A model generated the notes under the pieces. The model searched no databases. It was not told where the DNA came from and saw nothing but the letters and a program-made list of their open reading frames with translations. A stretch of 64,000 nt of DNA from Vitreimonas flagellata (GTDB lineage Bacteria > Pseudomonadota > Alphaproteobacteria > Caulobacterales > Aquidulcibacteraceae): the NCBI RefSeq assembly GCF_004634425.1, contig NZ_SBJL01000002.1, positions 248,001 to 312,000 on the forward strand, read 5' to 3'. The position numbers and the translations under genes were made by a program. Every line of letters begins with the position of its first letter. Position 1 is the first letter of the stretch. Of the stretch, positions 32,595 through 43,585 are shown piece by piece.

Positions 32595-32687
32595 ATGACC
32601 AAGTTTTTCAGCATCGCCGCCGCTCTCGCGCTGTTCGCGCCGGCAGCTCTCGCCACTCTGAACCAAGCAGCTTTGATCGTCGCGTAA
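32595..32687 (+). CDS. Micropeptide 5 (30 aa, signal-peptide-like)
   Basis: Thirty residues beginning MTKFFS, with FAP at 14-16, ALA at 18-20 and tail TLNQAALIVA, nearest to copy 1. GGGAG lies upstream of the ATG. It is the last of the array and is followed by the same kind of hairpin, which separates it from the convergent pbpC gene. Confidence 0.8.
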   Translation: MTKFFSIAAALALFAPAALATLNQAALIVA

Positions 32688-32724
32688 CGCCCGCCCCTGC
32701 CCCAAACCAGCGACGATCGAAACC

Positions 32725-32757
32725 AGGCGCGGACTTCCCACCAGGGGGTCCGCGCCT
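32725..32757 (+). terminator. Terminator after micropeptide 5
   Basis: AGGCGCGGAC pairs with GTCCGCGCCT, the inner part continuing as TCCC/GGGG; the tail is ATTGTTTT. It lies between convergent genes. Confidence 0.75.
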
Positions 32758-32763
32758 ATTGTT

Positions 32764-34863
32764 TTAGCCGCGATCTCTGATCCGCACGCGCACCTGCGCG
32801 CGCTCGCCATCCGCATCGACGACAGTCACATCGTAGAAGCCGGGTGCTGCGGGGCGCCAGATCGCGCGGCCGCTTGTCGGTTCGCTCTCCACGCGCGCGC
32901 CTTCGGCGTACCAGGTGAGCGGCCCGCGCCCGCCGCGCGCCGAGAGCGAAAGCCCGCGCGCATCGGCGCCGTAATCCAGTACGAGAACTTCCGCGTTCGC
33001 TGGCGGAAACAGGATCGACAGCGCCTCGCGCTCGCCATTCTCAAACCGCGTCAAAGCCGGCGCCACGTTCTCATGCTCGCGCTGACGCGGCGCAGGCTCG
33101 GCCGGCAAGCCCAACAGATCAAACGCTTCGAACAAAATCGGCAAGGCTTCCGAACGCCCGGTCGCGCCCGGTCGCGGCGCACCGTCCGGCCGGCCGACCC
33201 ACACGCCAATCGCGTAGCCATTCGAAACGCCAAGCGCCCACGCATCGCGGAAGCCGTAAGATGTACCCGTCTTGAACGCGACTTGCGGCGCGCCTTGCGC
33301 CACTTGCGCGGGGATGCGCCCGGCCGGATGCGGCGACGTCGCTAGAATATCCAACACGCGCTCCGCCGTTTCCGGGCGCACGAAGCGGCGCGTGAATGCG
33401 AATTCACCGACCTCGTCCGTCACCAAAGGCCGCGCCCGGCCTTCATCGCCAAGCGCCGCATAGAGCTGCACCAAGTCTTCCAGCGTCATGCCGACGCCGC
33501 CGAGCGCCAGCGCCAAGCCAGGTTCGGAAACTGCGCGGCGCGGCAAGCGCACATGCGCGCCCGCGCGTGTCAACGACGCATGAAACCGTCCCGCGCCGAT
33601 CCGCTCCAGCGTGGCGACTGCCGGCAGATTGAGCGAATGACGCAGCGCGTCTTCGAGCGAGACATCGCCGTGGAAGCGTCGATCGAAATTCTCCGGCAGA
33701 TAGCCGCCGAAGCGCCGCGGCGCATCGCGCACCAAAGTCTCGGGCGCGGCGATGCCTTCATCGAACGCGATCGCATAGAGAAACGGCTTCAGCGCCGATC
33801 CGGGCGAACGGATCGCGCGCGTCATATCAATGTAGCCGCCCGCCCGCTCGCGCCCCGCGCCGCCAATGCGCGCCCGCACCGCGCGGCTATCTAGCTCCAC
33901 CGCCAGCATCGCGATCTGCGTATCGCGCTCCAAGCCGACCACCCGCCGCCGCGCGAGAGATTCCAGATCACGTTGCAAAGTCGCGTTCAGCGACGAACGG
34001 ATCACGCCCTCGCCGCGATTGGCCGCCACCAACGCCTCCGCCGCATGCGGCGCGGAATACGGGAACGGCGCGCGCGGCGGGATCGCGGTTTCGCGGCCTT
34101 CCTGCGCGCGGCGTTCATTGATCGCGCCAATGCTGACAAACATGCCGAGCACACGATCCCGCGCCGCGCGCGCCGCGACAGGGTGGCGATCGGGCCGCCG
34201 CGCTTCCGGCGCTTGCGGCAGCGCGACCAGCAGCGCCATCTCCGCATCGTCGAGCCATTGCGGATCGCGCTGGAAATAGGCCCGGCTCGCCGCGCGCACG
34301 CCTTCGAGATTGCCGCCATAGGGCGCCATGGTCAGATACGCGGCGAGGATTTCGCGCTTCGACAAGCGCCGCTCGATCTGCAGCGCGCGAATGATCTCGA
34401 TCAGCTTCGACGGGATCGTGCGCGGGCGCGGCTCCAACAAGCGCGCAAGCTGCATCGTGATGGTCGAGCCGCCTTGCGTGACGCGACCAGCGCGCACGTA
34501 AGAGACGCTCGCGCGCGTCAGCGCGATCGGATCGAAACCGGGGTGAAGCCAGAAGCGCTCGTCCTCGATCGCGATCAGGCGGCGTTGGAATTCCGGATCG
34601 ATCTCATCGAGCCGCGCTTCGAGGCGCCACGTGCCTTGGCGCGTCGTAAACGCCATCAGCCATTCGCCATTGTGATCCAGCACAACGGGCGACACATCCC
34701 GCACCCGCTCCAACGGCGGCGGAAAAATCTGGTCGAGCGCAAACAGCGTGACCATGCACGCGAGCAACACGCCCGCCCATCGCTTGCCGCTCTGCGTGAG
34801 CGGTAGCGGCGCGCGGGGGCCACGGCGCACCCTCGCCCTCCCTGGTTCGGAGGGCGAGTTCAT
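32764..34863 (-). CDS. pbpC: Penicillin-binding protein 1C
   Basis: A 699-residue protein: one N-terminal TM ([19 protein letters not shown]), a GT51 glycosyltransferase domain ([30 protein letters not shown]), a transpeptidase domain (SxxK in [14 protein letters not shown] in [13 protein letters not shown] in [11 protein letters not shown]), and a C-terminal beta-sandwich BiPBP_C domain. It polymerises and possibly cross-links peptidoglycan. It overlaps the alpha-2-macroglobulin gene by one base (TGATG), a pairing found in many bacteria, where the macroglobulin is thought to guard the periplasm. Confidence 0.95.
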   Translation of the reverse strand: MNSPSEPGRARVRRGPRAPLPLTQSGKRWAGVLLACMVTLFALDQIFPPPLERVRDVSPVVLDHNGEWLMAFTTRQGTWRLEARLDEIDPEFQRRLIAIEDERFWLHPGFDPIALTRASVSYVRAGRVTQGGSTITMQLARLLEPRPRTIPSKLIEIIRALQIERRLSKREILAAYLTMAPYGGNLEGVRAASRAYFQRDPQWLDDAEMALLVALPQAPEARRPDRHPVAARAARDRVLGMFVSIGAINERRAQEGRETAIPPRAPFPYSAPHAAEALVAANRGEGVIRSSLNATLQRDLESLARRRVVGLERDTQIAMLAVELDSRAVRARIGGAGRERAGGYIDMTRAIRSPGSALKPFLYAIAFDEGIAAPETLVRDAPRRFGGYLPENFDRRFHGDVSLEDALRHSLNLPAVATLERIGAGRFHASLTRAGAHVRLPRRAVSEPGLALALGGVGMTLEDLVQLYAALGDEGRARPLVTDEVGEFAFTRRFVRPETAERVLDILATSPHPAGRIPAQVAQGAPQVAFKTGTSYGFRDAWALGVSNGYAIGVWVGRPDGAPRPGATGRSEALPILFEAFDLLGLPAEPAPRQREHENVAPALTRFENGEREALSILFPPANAEVLVLDYGADARGLSLSARGGRGPLTWYAEGARVESEPTSGRAIWRPAAPGFYDVTVVDADGERAQVRVRIRDRG

Positions 34864-37800
34864 CAGCCGCCTCGCGGCGCGATGCGGATCGTGCTGGTGC
34901 TGGTGCGCGCCATCACGCCGGGGCGATACATGTCTTCGACTTGCGCCGCGGGCAGCGTGTAACGGCCCGGCGACACTGCGCGCGCGATGTAGGCGTAGCG
35001 GAATTGCTCGCGCAAATTCGCCGACGCCACGTAGCGATCATCCCGCGCTTCCGAGACTTGCGTATAGGTGATCTCGCCGACCCACGAGAACGGCCCGGTG
35101 CGACGCGAGCCATCATAGTTTGTGGCGCCCAGACCATCCGACGGATTGAGCACGGTTTCGATCTCCAGACCCGCGGGCAGAAGATCGACCAGCACAGTCG
35201 GATAGTTACGCGCGCCTTCCGGCTGGCCGCTGATCACCACGACGACCCGATCGCCTTGGCGGATCGTGTCGAGATTGGCGATCGTTCCGTCCAGATTGAA
35301 CACGCGCTTGTCCAGCGTGTAGCCCGCCTGCATCGCGGGCGGCGCCTCAAGCGGCACGCCTGTCAGCGAGAGCGTGCGCCACACCGGCCCACGCGCCGCG
35401 TTCGCGAACACGAGACCCGTCGCGAGGCGACGTGCGTCCGCCATGACACGGCGTTCCGCGAGCGCTTGGCCGTTGAGCGTGACGTTCACCGGCCCAGCGC
35501 GTTCGAGCAACGCATTCGCCGCCAGCAGCAATTGCACTTGCTCTTGCGTCATCAAGCGGCCCGCTTCAGGCGCGTCGCGTTCGAGGCGTTGGCGCAAGCG
35601 ATTGACCAATTCGGTCTCGCCCGCTTCCGCCGCCAACGCGAGCACGCCCGCGAGATCGCGCAGCGGCGTTTGGTACCAATCGCCGACATTGCGATAGCCG
35701 AGCGCCTGCTCCGCCATACGGAACGCGTTGCGTGAGCGTGAGCGATCTCCCATGTGCGCCAACGCCGCCGCGATATGCGCCCGCGCCAAAGGCGAAGGCT
35801 CATTGCGCAATCTATTGTCGTGGAAATAGCGGAGCTGGCCGATGTCAGCCTCACCCGCTTTCGCCAAGACGTAGAGCGCATAGGCAGCCGCACGCGAACG
35901 CAACAGCTCGGTCGTGTCGTTAGAGCCCGGCCAGCGATAGACTTCGAACTGGTAATTCACCGAGCCGAAGTCGTTCAGCCGCGCGATGCGACGCAGCGCG
36001 CCATAAGCTTGGCTCATCGGCTGACGCGGGATCGCGTAACCAGCGCGTTGCGCACGCGACAGGAAGTCGGTGACGTACACGCCGATCCACGGATTGGCGT
36101 AACCGTCGCCCGAACTCCAGAGGCCGAACGAGCCATCCGGCGCCTGACGATCGAGCAATTGCGTCGCCGCGTCCTGCACACGACGGCGAATGCGCGGATC
36201 GACATCGCGCCCCGCCTCCGCCGCCAGCACGTTGTAATAAAGCAGCGGCATGGCGATGGAGGTGAGCTGCTCCGAGCAACCGTACGGATAGCGATAAAGC
36301 TCATCCAACAAAGGCGCGGGATCGATGCCCGCGAGATTGCTGTACGAGATCAACGCCTGCGCACTGGCCTGGAAGCCCGCCAACGCGTTCGCCGGCGCAC
36401 GCCATGAGGCCCCCGCAGCTTGCGGCTCGGTCGTCGTGATCGTGATCGGCAGATAGGGCGCGCGCGATTGGATATCGTAGGTACGCTCCACCGGCACAAA
36501 GCCGGACGGTCCTTCAAGACGCAGCGAGATGCGACCGACACCGAGTGGCCCGCCCGTCATCGGGATCAACGCCGTTTGCCGTTGGCCGCGGTTCAGCGTG
36601 AAGCGGCGTGGTTGCGACGCGATACGCGCCGTATCCGTGCCGCTCACCGTCACCGTGTAAGCGCCGTTCGGGCCTTCCACGTTGTCGATGTTCAGCGTGC
36701 CTTGCGCTTCGTCACCCGGCGCGAGGAAGCGCGGCAGGATGAGTTCGGCGACAACCGGATCGCGGACAATGATCTGCTCGGCGTCTTGGCCGAGCGCATT
36801 CTCACTCCACGCCACCGCCATCAGCCGCAGCGTGCCGTTGAAGTCCGGAATATCGAGCGGGATCATCGCCCGCCCGCCCCGCACCTCAACGATGTCAGAG
36901 AAGAGCGCCACGGTGCGCGTCGGCACCACGGTGAGCCCTTCGCCGCCGAGCGAGTCACCGCCTTGGCGTGCGGTCGCGGGCGCGCCGAGGTTCGGATTGA
37001 GCAAGCGGCCATAATCGTCGCGGATTTCCACGCCCAGCGCGCGGCGGCCGAAGAAATGCTCGACGGGGTTCGGGCTCTCATACTTGGTGATGTTGAGAAT
37101 GCCCTCATCCACCATCGCGATCGCCACGCGCACGCGTTCGCCGGCAGCCGCATTGCGGATCTGCACCGGCACTTCGATACGCGTGCGTGGACGCACGTTC
37201 TGCAAGCCGTCGCCGGCAATCACCTCAAGCGTGCGATTGCCCATATCGACGGGCACGTAGGCAACACCGATGGCGCGGCGCGGCACTGGCAGATTCACGG
37301 GATCGCGCGGCGTCATCACGGTCACGAGCACGTAAGCGCCTGAACCCCATTCGGCGCTCACGGGCAGATCTATCGTCGTACCCTCGGGGCTGACGCGCAC
37401 CGTGCGTGTTTCCAGCACACGATCCGTCGCCACCACGATTTGCGCTTCGCCCGCATAAGGCGGACGAATCTGCACACGCGCACGCGCGCCCGGTCGCGTC
37501 GGATTTTCCGGCGCGACGACGCTGACCATGTCCGGCGTCGAGTCGTCGTCCGCAGGCCCGCCCCAACCAACGCCGAAGCGTTGCGAGGTTTCCGTGCCAG
37601 CGGCACGCACGATCAGGCGATACGAGCCATTGCGCAGACCGTCGCGCGCGATGCGCAACGGCTGGTTGGCGGCGACATCGACGGTCGCGCCATCAACGGG
37701 AATGTCGCGGCCGGTCCGACGCCAACGCCAATTGCCGTTGTCGAGGTACCAATCGTAATTCCAATCCTCGCGCACGATTTGCCACTGCACGCCGCGCACC

Positions 37801-39893
37801 GCCGCGCGGCGGCCATCAGCGTTGAGGCCGATCACGTCGAACGCCACGCGCTCGCCCGCGCCTGCGCGCCGGTTCTCGAATTGCGGACGGACGCCGAGAT
37901 AAATGTTGTTGAGCCGCACCGGCACGGTGAAGCTTTCACGCACCAAGCGCCCACCCGGATCGGCGACGCTGGCGATCATGCGCGCACGCAGCGGCAGCGT
38001 CGTTTCCGGTTCTTCCTGCAATTGCAGCGACAATTGCGCAGCGCCCGAACCGTCGGTCACCGTGGACGGCAATTGGAAGAAGCGCTCGTCGAAACTCTCG
38101 TCGGCGCGACCGAACGTGTAATCGGCGAAGTCCGGGAACGGCGTCGGATCGACTATGAGCCGGCCTTCGCCCTCGACGGCGAGGCCAGAGCCTGGCGCGC
38201 CATAGAGGAAATCGGCCTGCACATTGATCGGACGCGATTGGCCGGCGCGCAGCACGGCTTCGCTCGCTTCGATACGCACGCGCAGACGTTCCGGCACGAA
38301 ATCTTCAACCGACCAACTCACAGAGCCGGCAACGGCGTCTTGACCATCCACGATCAGTTCAGCGCGCCACACGCCACGCGGCGACGAACGATCGAGCTGA
38401 ATGTTCTTGGCGATCGCGCCCGCATCGACGGCTTCCGTGATGCGGATGCGCCGCGCTTCCGTGCCGTTCGGGCGATAGACGACGAGCGTCGATTGCCGGT
38501 TGGCAATGGCGCGACCGACTTGGTCGCGAATGAGACCGATCAAGCGCACGCGCTCGCCGGGGCGATAGATGCCGCGTTCCGTATAGAGATAGGCATCGAC
38601 ATCGCCGGGCGCGTAGCGACCGTCCACGCCGCGATCGGAGAGATCAAGGCCGGCGCGTTGCAGATCGAGCGCCGCGAAATCGCCTTCGGCGCCATACGCC
38701 ATAACGTAGCGCGCACGCGACGGACCTTCGCCATTCACCAGCGCCTCGGCAAAGCGGACGTGGCCGTCATTGTCAGTGCGGGTGCGGGCGAGTTCTTCGT
38801 TGTTCTCCGCAATGAGAGTCAGCGTGACGTTCTGCATCGGTCGCGCCGTGCGCAGCGAGCGCACGACGACGTCAAGCCCGGTTGCGCCCGAGAAGCTCTG
38901 CAACGCCATGTCGGTGTAGAGAATCCAGCGATAGGACGAGGCGACGGAATCATTGTCGTTATCGCCGCGCTGGCCAGCACTTGGCGAGGCGTCGCGCACC
39001 TTCACGACGTAAGCGCCAGGGCGCAATTCGCGCACCGCCGCGCCAAGCGCGAACACGGTCGTCACCGGGCTATTTCGGCGCGCGGTATCGACGTCGATTT
39101 CGCCTTCATACACTTGCACGCCAACACTTTCGCCGGCGTTGTTGAAGCTCCAATAATCCCAGCCGCCCTCTTCGTTCTGACCGCTTTGATCAACCGAATA
39201 TTGCGAGAGAATGCGATCCGGCACGCGCAGCACTTCAACCGCGATGCGCGAGACGTTGACGGTTTCGATCGCGATGCCATCGGCTTCCGAGCGCGGCAGG
39301 ATCATGCCGTTGCCGGCAAAGCCGACATAAGCGGGGCGATCGCCGAAGGTGAGCGTGAAGGTTTCGTCGAATTCCGTGCGCTCGTTGGAGGCGGACGGCA
39401 GACCTTGGCGCACCGTGACTTGGCGCTCCGGCTCAAACGGCAGGCCGCCAAGGCAGAGCAGATTGCCCGACACGTCCGTTTGGAACGGGATCGCCGGGTC
39501 CATGACGATGTAATCGGCATAATTGATCGAAGGATCAGTCGCGAGCGGTTGGGAGAATTCCAAGCACGCGCGCGGCTCGGCTTCGTTCATTTCCGTGCGC
39601 AGGCGCAGGAAGGCCATGCCTTCGACTTGCGGCAGGCCTGCGCGCGGCGCGTTGGCGTTGCGCGCATCGCCGCCGGCGCCGATCGAGCCGAGCTGTGCGA
39701 ATTCAAACGCGGGCGCGCCAGTCGAGACGCGGCCCAACACCGCCCCGCCCCAAAGACCGACAAGCAGCGCCACCGATGTGGACAAAACCACGTTGCGGTT
39801 CGTCACCACCCAATCGCGCGCGGGCGCCGCCCAAGACCAATTCAGTTTGCGCGGATCCAAACGCTCCGCGAGCGTCTTCCAATCGAAGGCCAT
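34863..39893 (-). CDS. Bacterial alpha-2-macroglobulin (YfhM type)
   Basis: A 1676-residue protein. ATG 39893 with GGGAG upstream gives an N-terminal membrane anchor ([20 protein letters not shown], about residues 27-47) instead of the lipobox of E. coli YfhM. Multiple MG domains follow, and the thioester motif CSEQ is intact in [13 protein letters not shown], so it belongs to the trap-active class. The C-terminal alpha-alpha barrel and receptor-like domain are present. It is thought to trap proteases that enter the periplasm, and to work with PBP1C encoded next to it. Confidence 0.93.
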   Translation of the reverse strand: MAFDWKTLAERLDPRKLNWSWAAPARDWVVTNRNVVLSTSVALLVGLWGGAVLGRVSTGAPAFEFAQLGSIGAGGDARNANAPRAGLPQVEGMAFLRLRTEMNEAEPRACLEFSQPLATDPSINYADYIVMDPAIPFQTDVSGNLLCLGGLPFEPERQVTVRQGLPSASNERTEFDETFTLTFGDRPAYVGFAGNGMILPRSEADGIAIETVNVSRIAVEVLRVPDRILSQYSVDQSGQNEEGGWDYWSFNNAGESVGVQVYEGEIDVDTARRNSPVTTVFALGAAVRELRPGAYVVKVRDASPSAGQRGDNDNDSVASSYRWILYTDMALQSFSGATGLDVVVRSLRTARPMQNVTLTLIAENNEELARTRTDNDGHVRFAEALVNGEGPSRARYVMAYGAEGDFAALDLQRAGLDLSDRGVDGRYAPGDVDAYLYTERGIYRPGERVRLIGLIRDQVGRAIANRQSTLVVYRPNGTEARRIRITEAVDAGAIAKNIQLDRSSPRGVWRAELIVDGQDAVAGSVSWSVEDFVPERLRVRIEASEAVLRAGQSRPINVQADFLYGAPGSGLAVEGEGRLIVDPTPFPDFADYTFGRADESFDERFFQLPSTVTDGSGAAQLSLQLQEEPETTLPLRARMIASVADPGGRLVRESFTVPVRLNNIYLGVRPQFENRRAGAGERVAFDVIGLNADGRRAAVRGVQWQIVREDWNYDWYLDNGNWRWRRTGRDIPVDGATVDVAANQPLRIARDGLRNGSYRLIVRAAGTETSQRFGVGWGGPADDDSTPDMVSVVAPENPTRPGARARVQIRPPYAGEAQIVVATDRVLETRTVRVSPEGTTIDLPVSAEWGSGAYVLVTVMTPRDPVNLPVPRRAIGVAYVPVDMGNRTLEVIAGDGLQNVRPRTRIEVPVQIRNAAAGERVRVAIAMVDEGILNITKYESPNPVEHFFGRRALGVEIRDDYGRLLNPNLGAPATARQGGDSLGGEGLTVVPTRTVALFSDIVEVRGGRAMIPLDIPDFNGTLRLMAVAWSENALGQDAEQIIVRDPVVAELILPRFLAPGDEAQGTLNIDNVEGPNGAYTVTVSGTDTARIASQPRRFTLNRGQRQTALIPMTGGPLGVGRISLRLEGPSGFVPVERTYDIQSRAPYLPITITTTEPQAAGASWRAPANALAGFQASAQALISYSNLAGIDPAPLLDELYRYPYGCSEQLTSIAMPLLYYNVLAAEAGRDVDPRIRRRVQDAATQLLDRQAPDGSFGLWSSGDGYANPWIGVYVTDFLSRAQRAGYAIPRQPMSQAYGALRRIARLNDFGSVNYQFEVYRWPGSNDTTELLRSRAAAYALYVLAKAGEADIGQLRYFHDNRLRNEPSPLARAHIAAALAHMGDRSRSRNAFRMAEQALGYRNVGDWYQTPLRDLAGVLALAAEAGETELVNRLRQRLERDAPEAGRLMTQEQVQLLLAANALLERAGPVNVTLNGQALAERRVMADARRLATGLVFANAARGPVWRTLSLTGVPLEAPPAMQAGYTLDKRVFNLDGTIANLDTIRQGDRVVVVISGQPEGARNYPTVLVDLLPAGLEIETVLNPSDGLGATNYDGSRRTGPFSWVGEITYTQVSEARDDRYVASANLREQFRYAYIARAVSPGRYTLPAAQVEDMYRPGVMARTSTSTIRIAPRGG

Positions 39894-40019
39894 GTTCGCG
39901 CGTCTCCCGTCCCGCCTGGGCGTAGCGTGATGCTTGCCCCAGGCGCGCGCACGCCACAAGCACCATTAAATTTCGGCAAAGTTCTGTCCGAGCTTCGGGA
40001 TTGCTGTGGGCGCTGCAAC

Positions 40020-40091
40020 ATGCTTTCAAAGGAAGAACTCAAAAATGACGCTGGCGGCGCCTTTGCCGCCAAGCGCGGGAGGATGAAATGA
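40020..40091 (+). CDS. Possible 23-codon upstream ORF coupled to the acyl-CoA ligase
   Basis: An ATG at 40020 opens 23 codons (MLSKEELKNDAGG, then a basic end) whose TGA overlaps the ligase start as ATGA. AAAGGAAG follows rather than precedes the ATG, so no ribosome-binding site is evident. The ligase site GGGAGG lies inside it. It may be a coupling leader or chance. Confidence 0.3.
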   Translation: MLSKEELKNDAGGAFAAKRGRMK

Positions 40092-41833
40092 GCGAAGCCG
40101 CGAAGCCGGCCTACCCAGCCATGTCGATTGAACAGGCGCACGCGCTGCTCGGCCAGCCAGGCACGATGTTCGAGATCACGCAGGGCGAGGTCCGCGGCAT
40201 CTCGATGAAGCTCTATAAGAACGCGCCGCCGACACTGCGCGAGATCTATGCCGTAGCGGCACTCTATGGCGGCCGCGATCACGTCGTGTTCGAAAACGAG
40301 CGCGCGAGCGTCAACGGCGTGCGCAACGCCGCCGCCAAGTTCGCGCATGAATTGATCGCCGACGGCGTAAAGCCCGGCGACCGCGTCGCCATCATCATGC
40401 GCAATCTGCCGGAATGGCCGGTGGCGTTTTGGGGCGCCGTGCTCGCCGGCGCAATCGTCACGCCGCTGAACGCCTGGTGGACAGGCGCCGAGCTCGAATA
40501 CGGGCTGAAGGATTCGGGCGCGTCGCTCGCTGTCGTGGATGCCGAGCGCTACGAGCGCATTCGCGAGCACATCGACAATTGCCCGAACCTGCGCAAGCTC
40601 TACGTCTCGCGGTCGCGCGAAGAGATCGCCGACCCGCGCGTCGCGACCGTCGAAGGCGTGATCGGCGGCACAAACGAGTGGAATGCACTACCACCGATCG
40701 AGCCGCCAAACGTGCCGGCCGCAGCCGATGATGATGTTGCGATCTTTTATACGTCAGGCACGACCGGTAACCCGAAAGGCGCGGTGATTTCCCACCGCAA
40801 CATCATTTCCAACATGCTGAACTCGGCCGCCGGCCAAGCGCGCGCGTTCTTGCGCCGTGGCGAAGCGCCGCCGCAGCCCGATCCAAGCGCGCCGCAAAAA
40901 TCGTTCCTGATCTCGGTGCCGTTCTTCCACGCCACCGGCTGTTTCGCGATCATGATCCCGTCGCTGATGTCGGGAAATAAGATCGTCATGCAGCGCCGTT
41001 GGGACACGGACCAGGCGCTGCCGCTGATGGAAAAAGAGCGCATCACGCATTTCGGCGGTGTGCCGACGATCGCCTGGCAAGTGCTCGAACATCCGAAGGT
41101 CGATGAGTACGATCTTTCTTCGGTCGAAGGCGTCTCTTACGGCGGCGCGCCTGCCGCGCCTGAATTGGTGAAGCGCATCAAAGCGCGCTTTCCCTCCGCC
41201 ACGCCCGGCCAAGGCTGGGGCATGACCGAAACCTCGGCCACCGCCACCACCAACGCCGGCGAAGATTACGAGCGCAAACCCGCAAGCTGCGGCGTGCCGG
41301 CGCCATCGGGCGAAGCCAAGATCGTGGACGACAAAGGCGCCGAGCTGCCGCGCGGCGAGGTTGGCGAACTTTGGTACAAAGGCCCGATTGTCGTGCGCGG
41401 CTATTGGCAAAACGATAAAGCCACGGCCGAGACGTTCGTGGACGGCTGGGTGAAAACCGGCGACCTCGCCAAGATGGACGACGAAGGCTTCATCTATATC
41501 GTCGACCGCGCCAAGGACATGCTGATCCGCGGCGGCGAGAACATCTATTGCGTCGAAGTCGAGAACGCCCTCTACGACCACCCGGCCGTGATGGACGCAG
41601 CTGTGATCGGCAAATCGCATCCTACACTGGGCGAAGAGCCGCTCGCCGTCGTGCATCTGAAACCCGAGATGAAAGCCACGAGCGACGAGCTCCGCCATCA
41701 CGTCGCGCAAAAGCTCGCGGCGTTCAAAGTGCCGGTCGAAGTGATCTTCTGGCCCGAGACGCTGCCGCGCAACGCCAACGGCAAGATCGTCAAGAAAGAC
41801 CTGAAGAAGCAACTGGAACAGCCGCAATTCTAG
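40088..41833 (+). CDS. AMP-dependent acyl-CoA synthetase
   Basis: A 581-residue class I adenylate-forming enzyme. The P-loop-like motif is IFYTSGTTGNPKGAVISH, A5 is GWGMTETSA, A7 is WVKTGDLAKMDDEGFIY and A10 ends in NANGKIVKKDLKK with the catalytic Lys. It resembles long or medium-chain fatty-acid:CoA ligases. GGGAGG precedes the ATG. The enoyl-CoA hydratase gene comes 88 bases after, suggesting a joint role in acyl-CoA metabolism. Confidence 0.9.
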   Translation: MSEAAKPAYPAMSIEQAHALLGQPGTMFEITQGEVRGISMKLYKNAPPTLREIYAVAALYGGRDHVVFENERASVNGVRNAAAKFAHELIADGVKPGDRVAIIMRNLPEWPVAFWGAVLAGAIVTPLNAWWTGAELEYGLKDSGASLAVVDAERYERIREHIDNCPNLRKLYVSRSREEIADPRVATVEGVIGGTNEWNALPPIEPPNVPAAADDDVAIFYTSGTTGNPKGAVISHRNIISNMLNSAAGQARAFLRRGEAPPQPDPSAPQKSFLISVPFFHATGCFAIMIPSLMSGNKIVMQRRWDTDQALPLMEKERITHFGGVPTIAWQVLEHPKVDEYDLSSVEGVSYGGAPAAPELVKRIKARFPSATPGQGWGMTETSATATTNAGEDYERKPASCGVPAPSGEAKIVDDKGAELPRGEVGELWYKGPIVVRGYWQNDKATAETFVDGWVKTGDLAKMDDEGFIYIVDRAKDMLIRGGENIYCVEVENALYDHPAVMDAAVIGKSHPTLGEEPLAVVHLKPEMKATSDELRHHVAQKLAAFKVPVEVIFWPETLPRNANGKIVKKDLKKQLEQPQF

Positions 41834-41921
41834 AAGAGAAATGCCGGAAGTGCGCCGCGTACGATCATGGCTTCGCTTCTGATCGTGCGCGACACTGCGC
41901 GAAATCCTGGGAGTTCTAAGA

Positions 41922-42698
41922 ATGCTCGTGCTCGTTGAACGCCGCGGCGGCGTCGCCATCGTCACCCTCAATCGTCCCGAGGCGATGAACGCGCTCTCCG
42001 CTGCGCTCCGCGTCGAATTGGCGAACGCGTTCGTGGAGCTCAACGCCGACGACGCGATCCGCGCCATCGTACTGACGGGCGCGGGGCAAAAAGCGTTCAC
42101 CGCCGGGCTCGACCTCAAAGAACTTGGCGCCGGCGCAAGCATCGTGGCCTCCGCCAATCCGACGAGCGCGGAGAAAGACCCGGTGCGAGCGCTCGCGCTC
42201 TGCCGCAAGCCGATCATCGGCGCCATCAACGGCGTCGCCATCACCGGCGGCTTCGAATTGGCGCTGGGCTGCGACGTGATCTACGCCTCCACCAACGCGC
42301 GCTTCGCCGACACGCACACGCGCGTCGGCATCATGCCGGGTTGGGGCTTGTCGCAAAAACTCTCACGCGTCGTCGGCATCTTCCGCGCCAAGGAACTTTC
42401 GCTCTCCGGCAATTTCCTCGACGCGGAAACCGCGTGCGCCTGGGGCCTCGTCAATCGCGTATTCGCGCCGGACGACTTGCTGCCGGCCGCGATCAAGCTT
42501 GCCGAGGACATGGCCAGCGCACCGCCGCACATGGTGCAAGCGTATAAGCGCCTCATCGACGAAGGCTTCGCGATGAATTTCGGCGATGGCCTTGCGCACG
42601 AGACCGCGACCTCCACCCCACTCAACGCCGCCGTCTCCTCCGCCGCCGTCGAACAAGCCCGCGCCGGCGTCATGGCGCGCGGCCGGGATCAACAATAG
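41922..42698 (+). CDS. Enoyl-CoA hydratase/isomerase family protein
   Basis: A 258-residue crotonase. The oxyanion-hole segments are FTAGLDLKELG and NGVAITGGFELALGCD; the second catalytic region is ADTHTRVGIMPGWGLSQ. The typical hydratase Glu at the first site is not clearly present (ALGCDVIYAS and THTRVGIMP give one Glu fewer), so it may be a hydratase relative with another activity. It follows the acyl-CoA ligase gene. Confidence 0.88.
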   Translation: MLVLVERRGGVAIVTLNRPEAMNALSAALRVELANAFVELNADDAIRAIVLTGAGQKAFTAGLDLKELGAGASIVASANPTSAEKDPVRALALCRKPIIGAINGVAITGGFELALGCDVIYASTNARFADTHTRVGIMPGWGLSQKLSRVVGIFRAKELSLSGNFLDAETACAWGLVNRVFAPDDLLPAAIKLAEDMASAPPHMVQAYKRLIDEGFAMNFGDGLAHETATSTPLNAAVSSAAVEQARAGVMARGRDQQ

Positions 42699-42753
42699 GC
42701 TTGCATTCAGGTGTCAGCGCGCAAATCTAAAGTCAAAACCAGGAGCGCGCGCC

Positions 42754-42993
42754 ATGACCAAGATCGTTTATGAGATCATCCCGCACGATGGCGGTTGGGC
42801 GTTTAAGCTGGGCGACACGATCTCCGAGACGTTCAAGGATCACGACACCGCGTATAACGCGGCCAAGCGTGTCGCGCGCGAGCAGATGATCTCTGGGCAG
42901 ACGGTCGGCATCTCGTGGGAAGACGAGCGCGGCCGCTGGCACGATGAAATTTCGCGAGGCGATGATCGGCCCGAAGTCGAAGTGCGGGACTAG
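42754..42993 (+). CDS. DUF2188-like small protein
   Basis: A 79-residue protein with the DUF2188 pattern: VYEIIPHDGGWAFKLGDT, a helix with HDTAYNAAKRVAREQ, and a last strand with TVGISWEDERGRWHDE. AGGAG lies upstream of the ATG. The family often occurs in stress or host-associated settings; no activity is known. It converges with the Dps gene. Confidence 0.8.
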   Translation: MTKIVYEIIPHDGGWAFKLGDTISETFKDHDTAYNAAKRVAREQMISGQTVGISWEDERGRWHDEISRGDDRPEVEVRD

Positions 42994-43006
42994 CCCCAGA
43001 AGCGCA

Positions 43007-43477
43007 TCAAAGATGCGCTTCGATGAACCACAAATCCTTATCCATCTGACGTGACACGCCGGTGAACAGGTCGGCGGTGTCCTTGTCGCCAGCTTCGTCC
43101 GACGCATCGATCGCGGCGCGGACATTCTTGCCGAACGCGGCGATACGATCGGCGACCGCTTTCAGATGCTCTTTCTCGTCGGTGAGGTTCACCGGGTACG
43201 GCGTGAGCGTCGAGCTTTTCACCGCGACTTGCGCCGTGCCTTCCGCGACGCCCGCGAGCGTCACCGCGCGTTCGGCGATGTCGTCCACAAACGTATCGAC
43301 GCGGGCTTGGATCTGATCGAACAGCTCGTGCAGCGCGATGAAGTTCGGACCCTTCACGTTCCAATGCGCCTGCTTGATCGACAGCCGCAGATCGATCGCG
43401 TCGGCCAAGCGCGCATTCAAGAGCGCGATCATCGCCTTGCGGGTGTTGTCGGGAAGGTCGTTACGGGTAGCGCCCAT
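43007..43477 (-). CDS. dps: Dps-like ferritin (DNA protection during starvation)
   Basis: A 156-residue protein. Ferroxidase motif is clear: KQAHWNVKGPNFIALHELFD with His and Asp, followed by DDIAERAVTLAG. ATG 43477 is chosen because AAGGA lies 8 bases before it; ATG 43483 has it at only 2 bases. It oxidises iron with peroxide and stores it as a 12-mer, protecting DNA. The C-terminal end is short and without a basic tail. Confidence 0.92.
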   Translation of the reverse strand: MGATRNDLPDNTRKAMIALLNARLADAIDLRLSIKQAHWNVKGPNFIALHELFDQIQARVDTFVDDIAERAVTLAGVAEGTAQVAVKSSTLTPYPVNLTDEKEHLKAVADRIAAFGKNVRAAIDASDEAGDKDTADLFTGVSRQMDKDLWFIEAHL

Positions 43478-43585
43478 CTTCATGGTCCTTGAAAGTGATC
43501 TAGCCCTTATGTGGTTCCCATTTTCGCTGGGGCAACACAATCACCCATAGATATGAGGCAAATCCGACATTGAGCGCCTCTATGC

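Noticed and set aside
37440-40091. Plus-strand frame of 883 codons.
   Set aside because: Antisense to the alpha-2-macroglobulin gene; low-complexity Arg/His/Ala product. Only the last 23 codons, outside the antisense part, were kept as a weak candidate.
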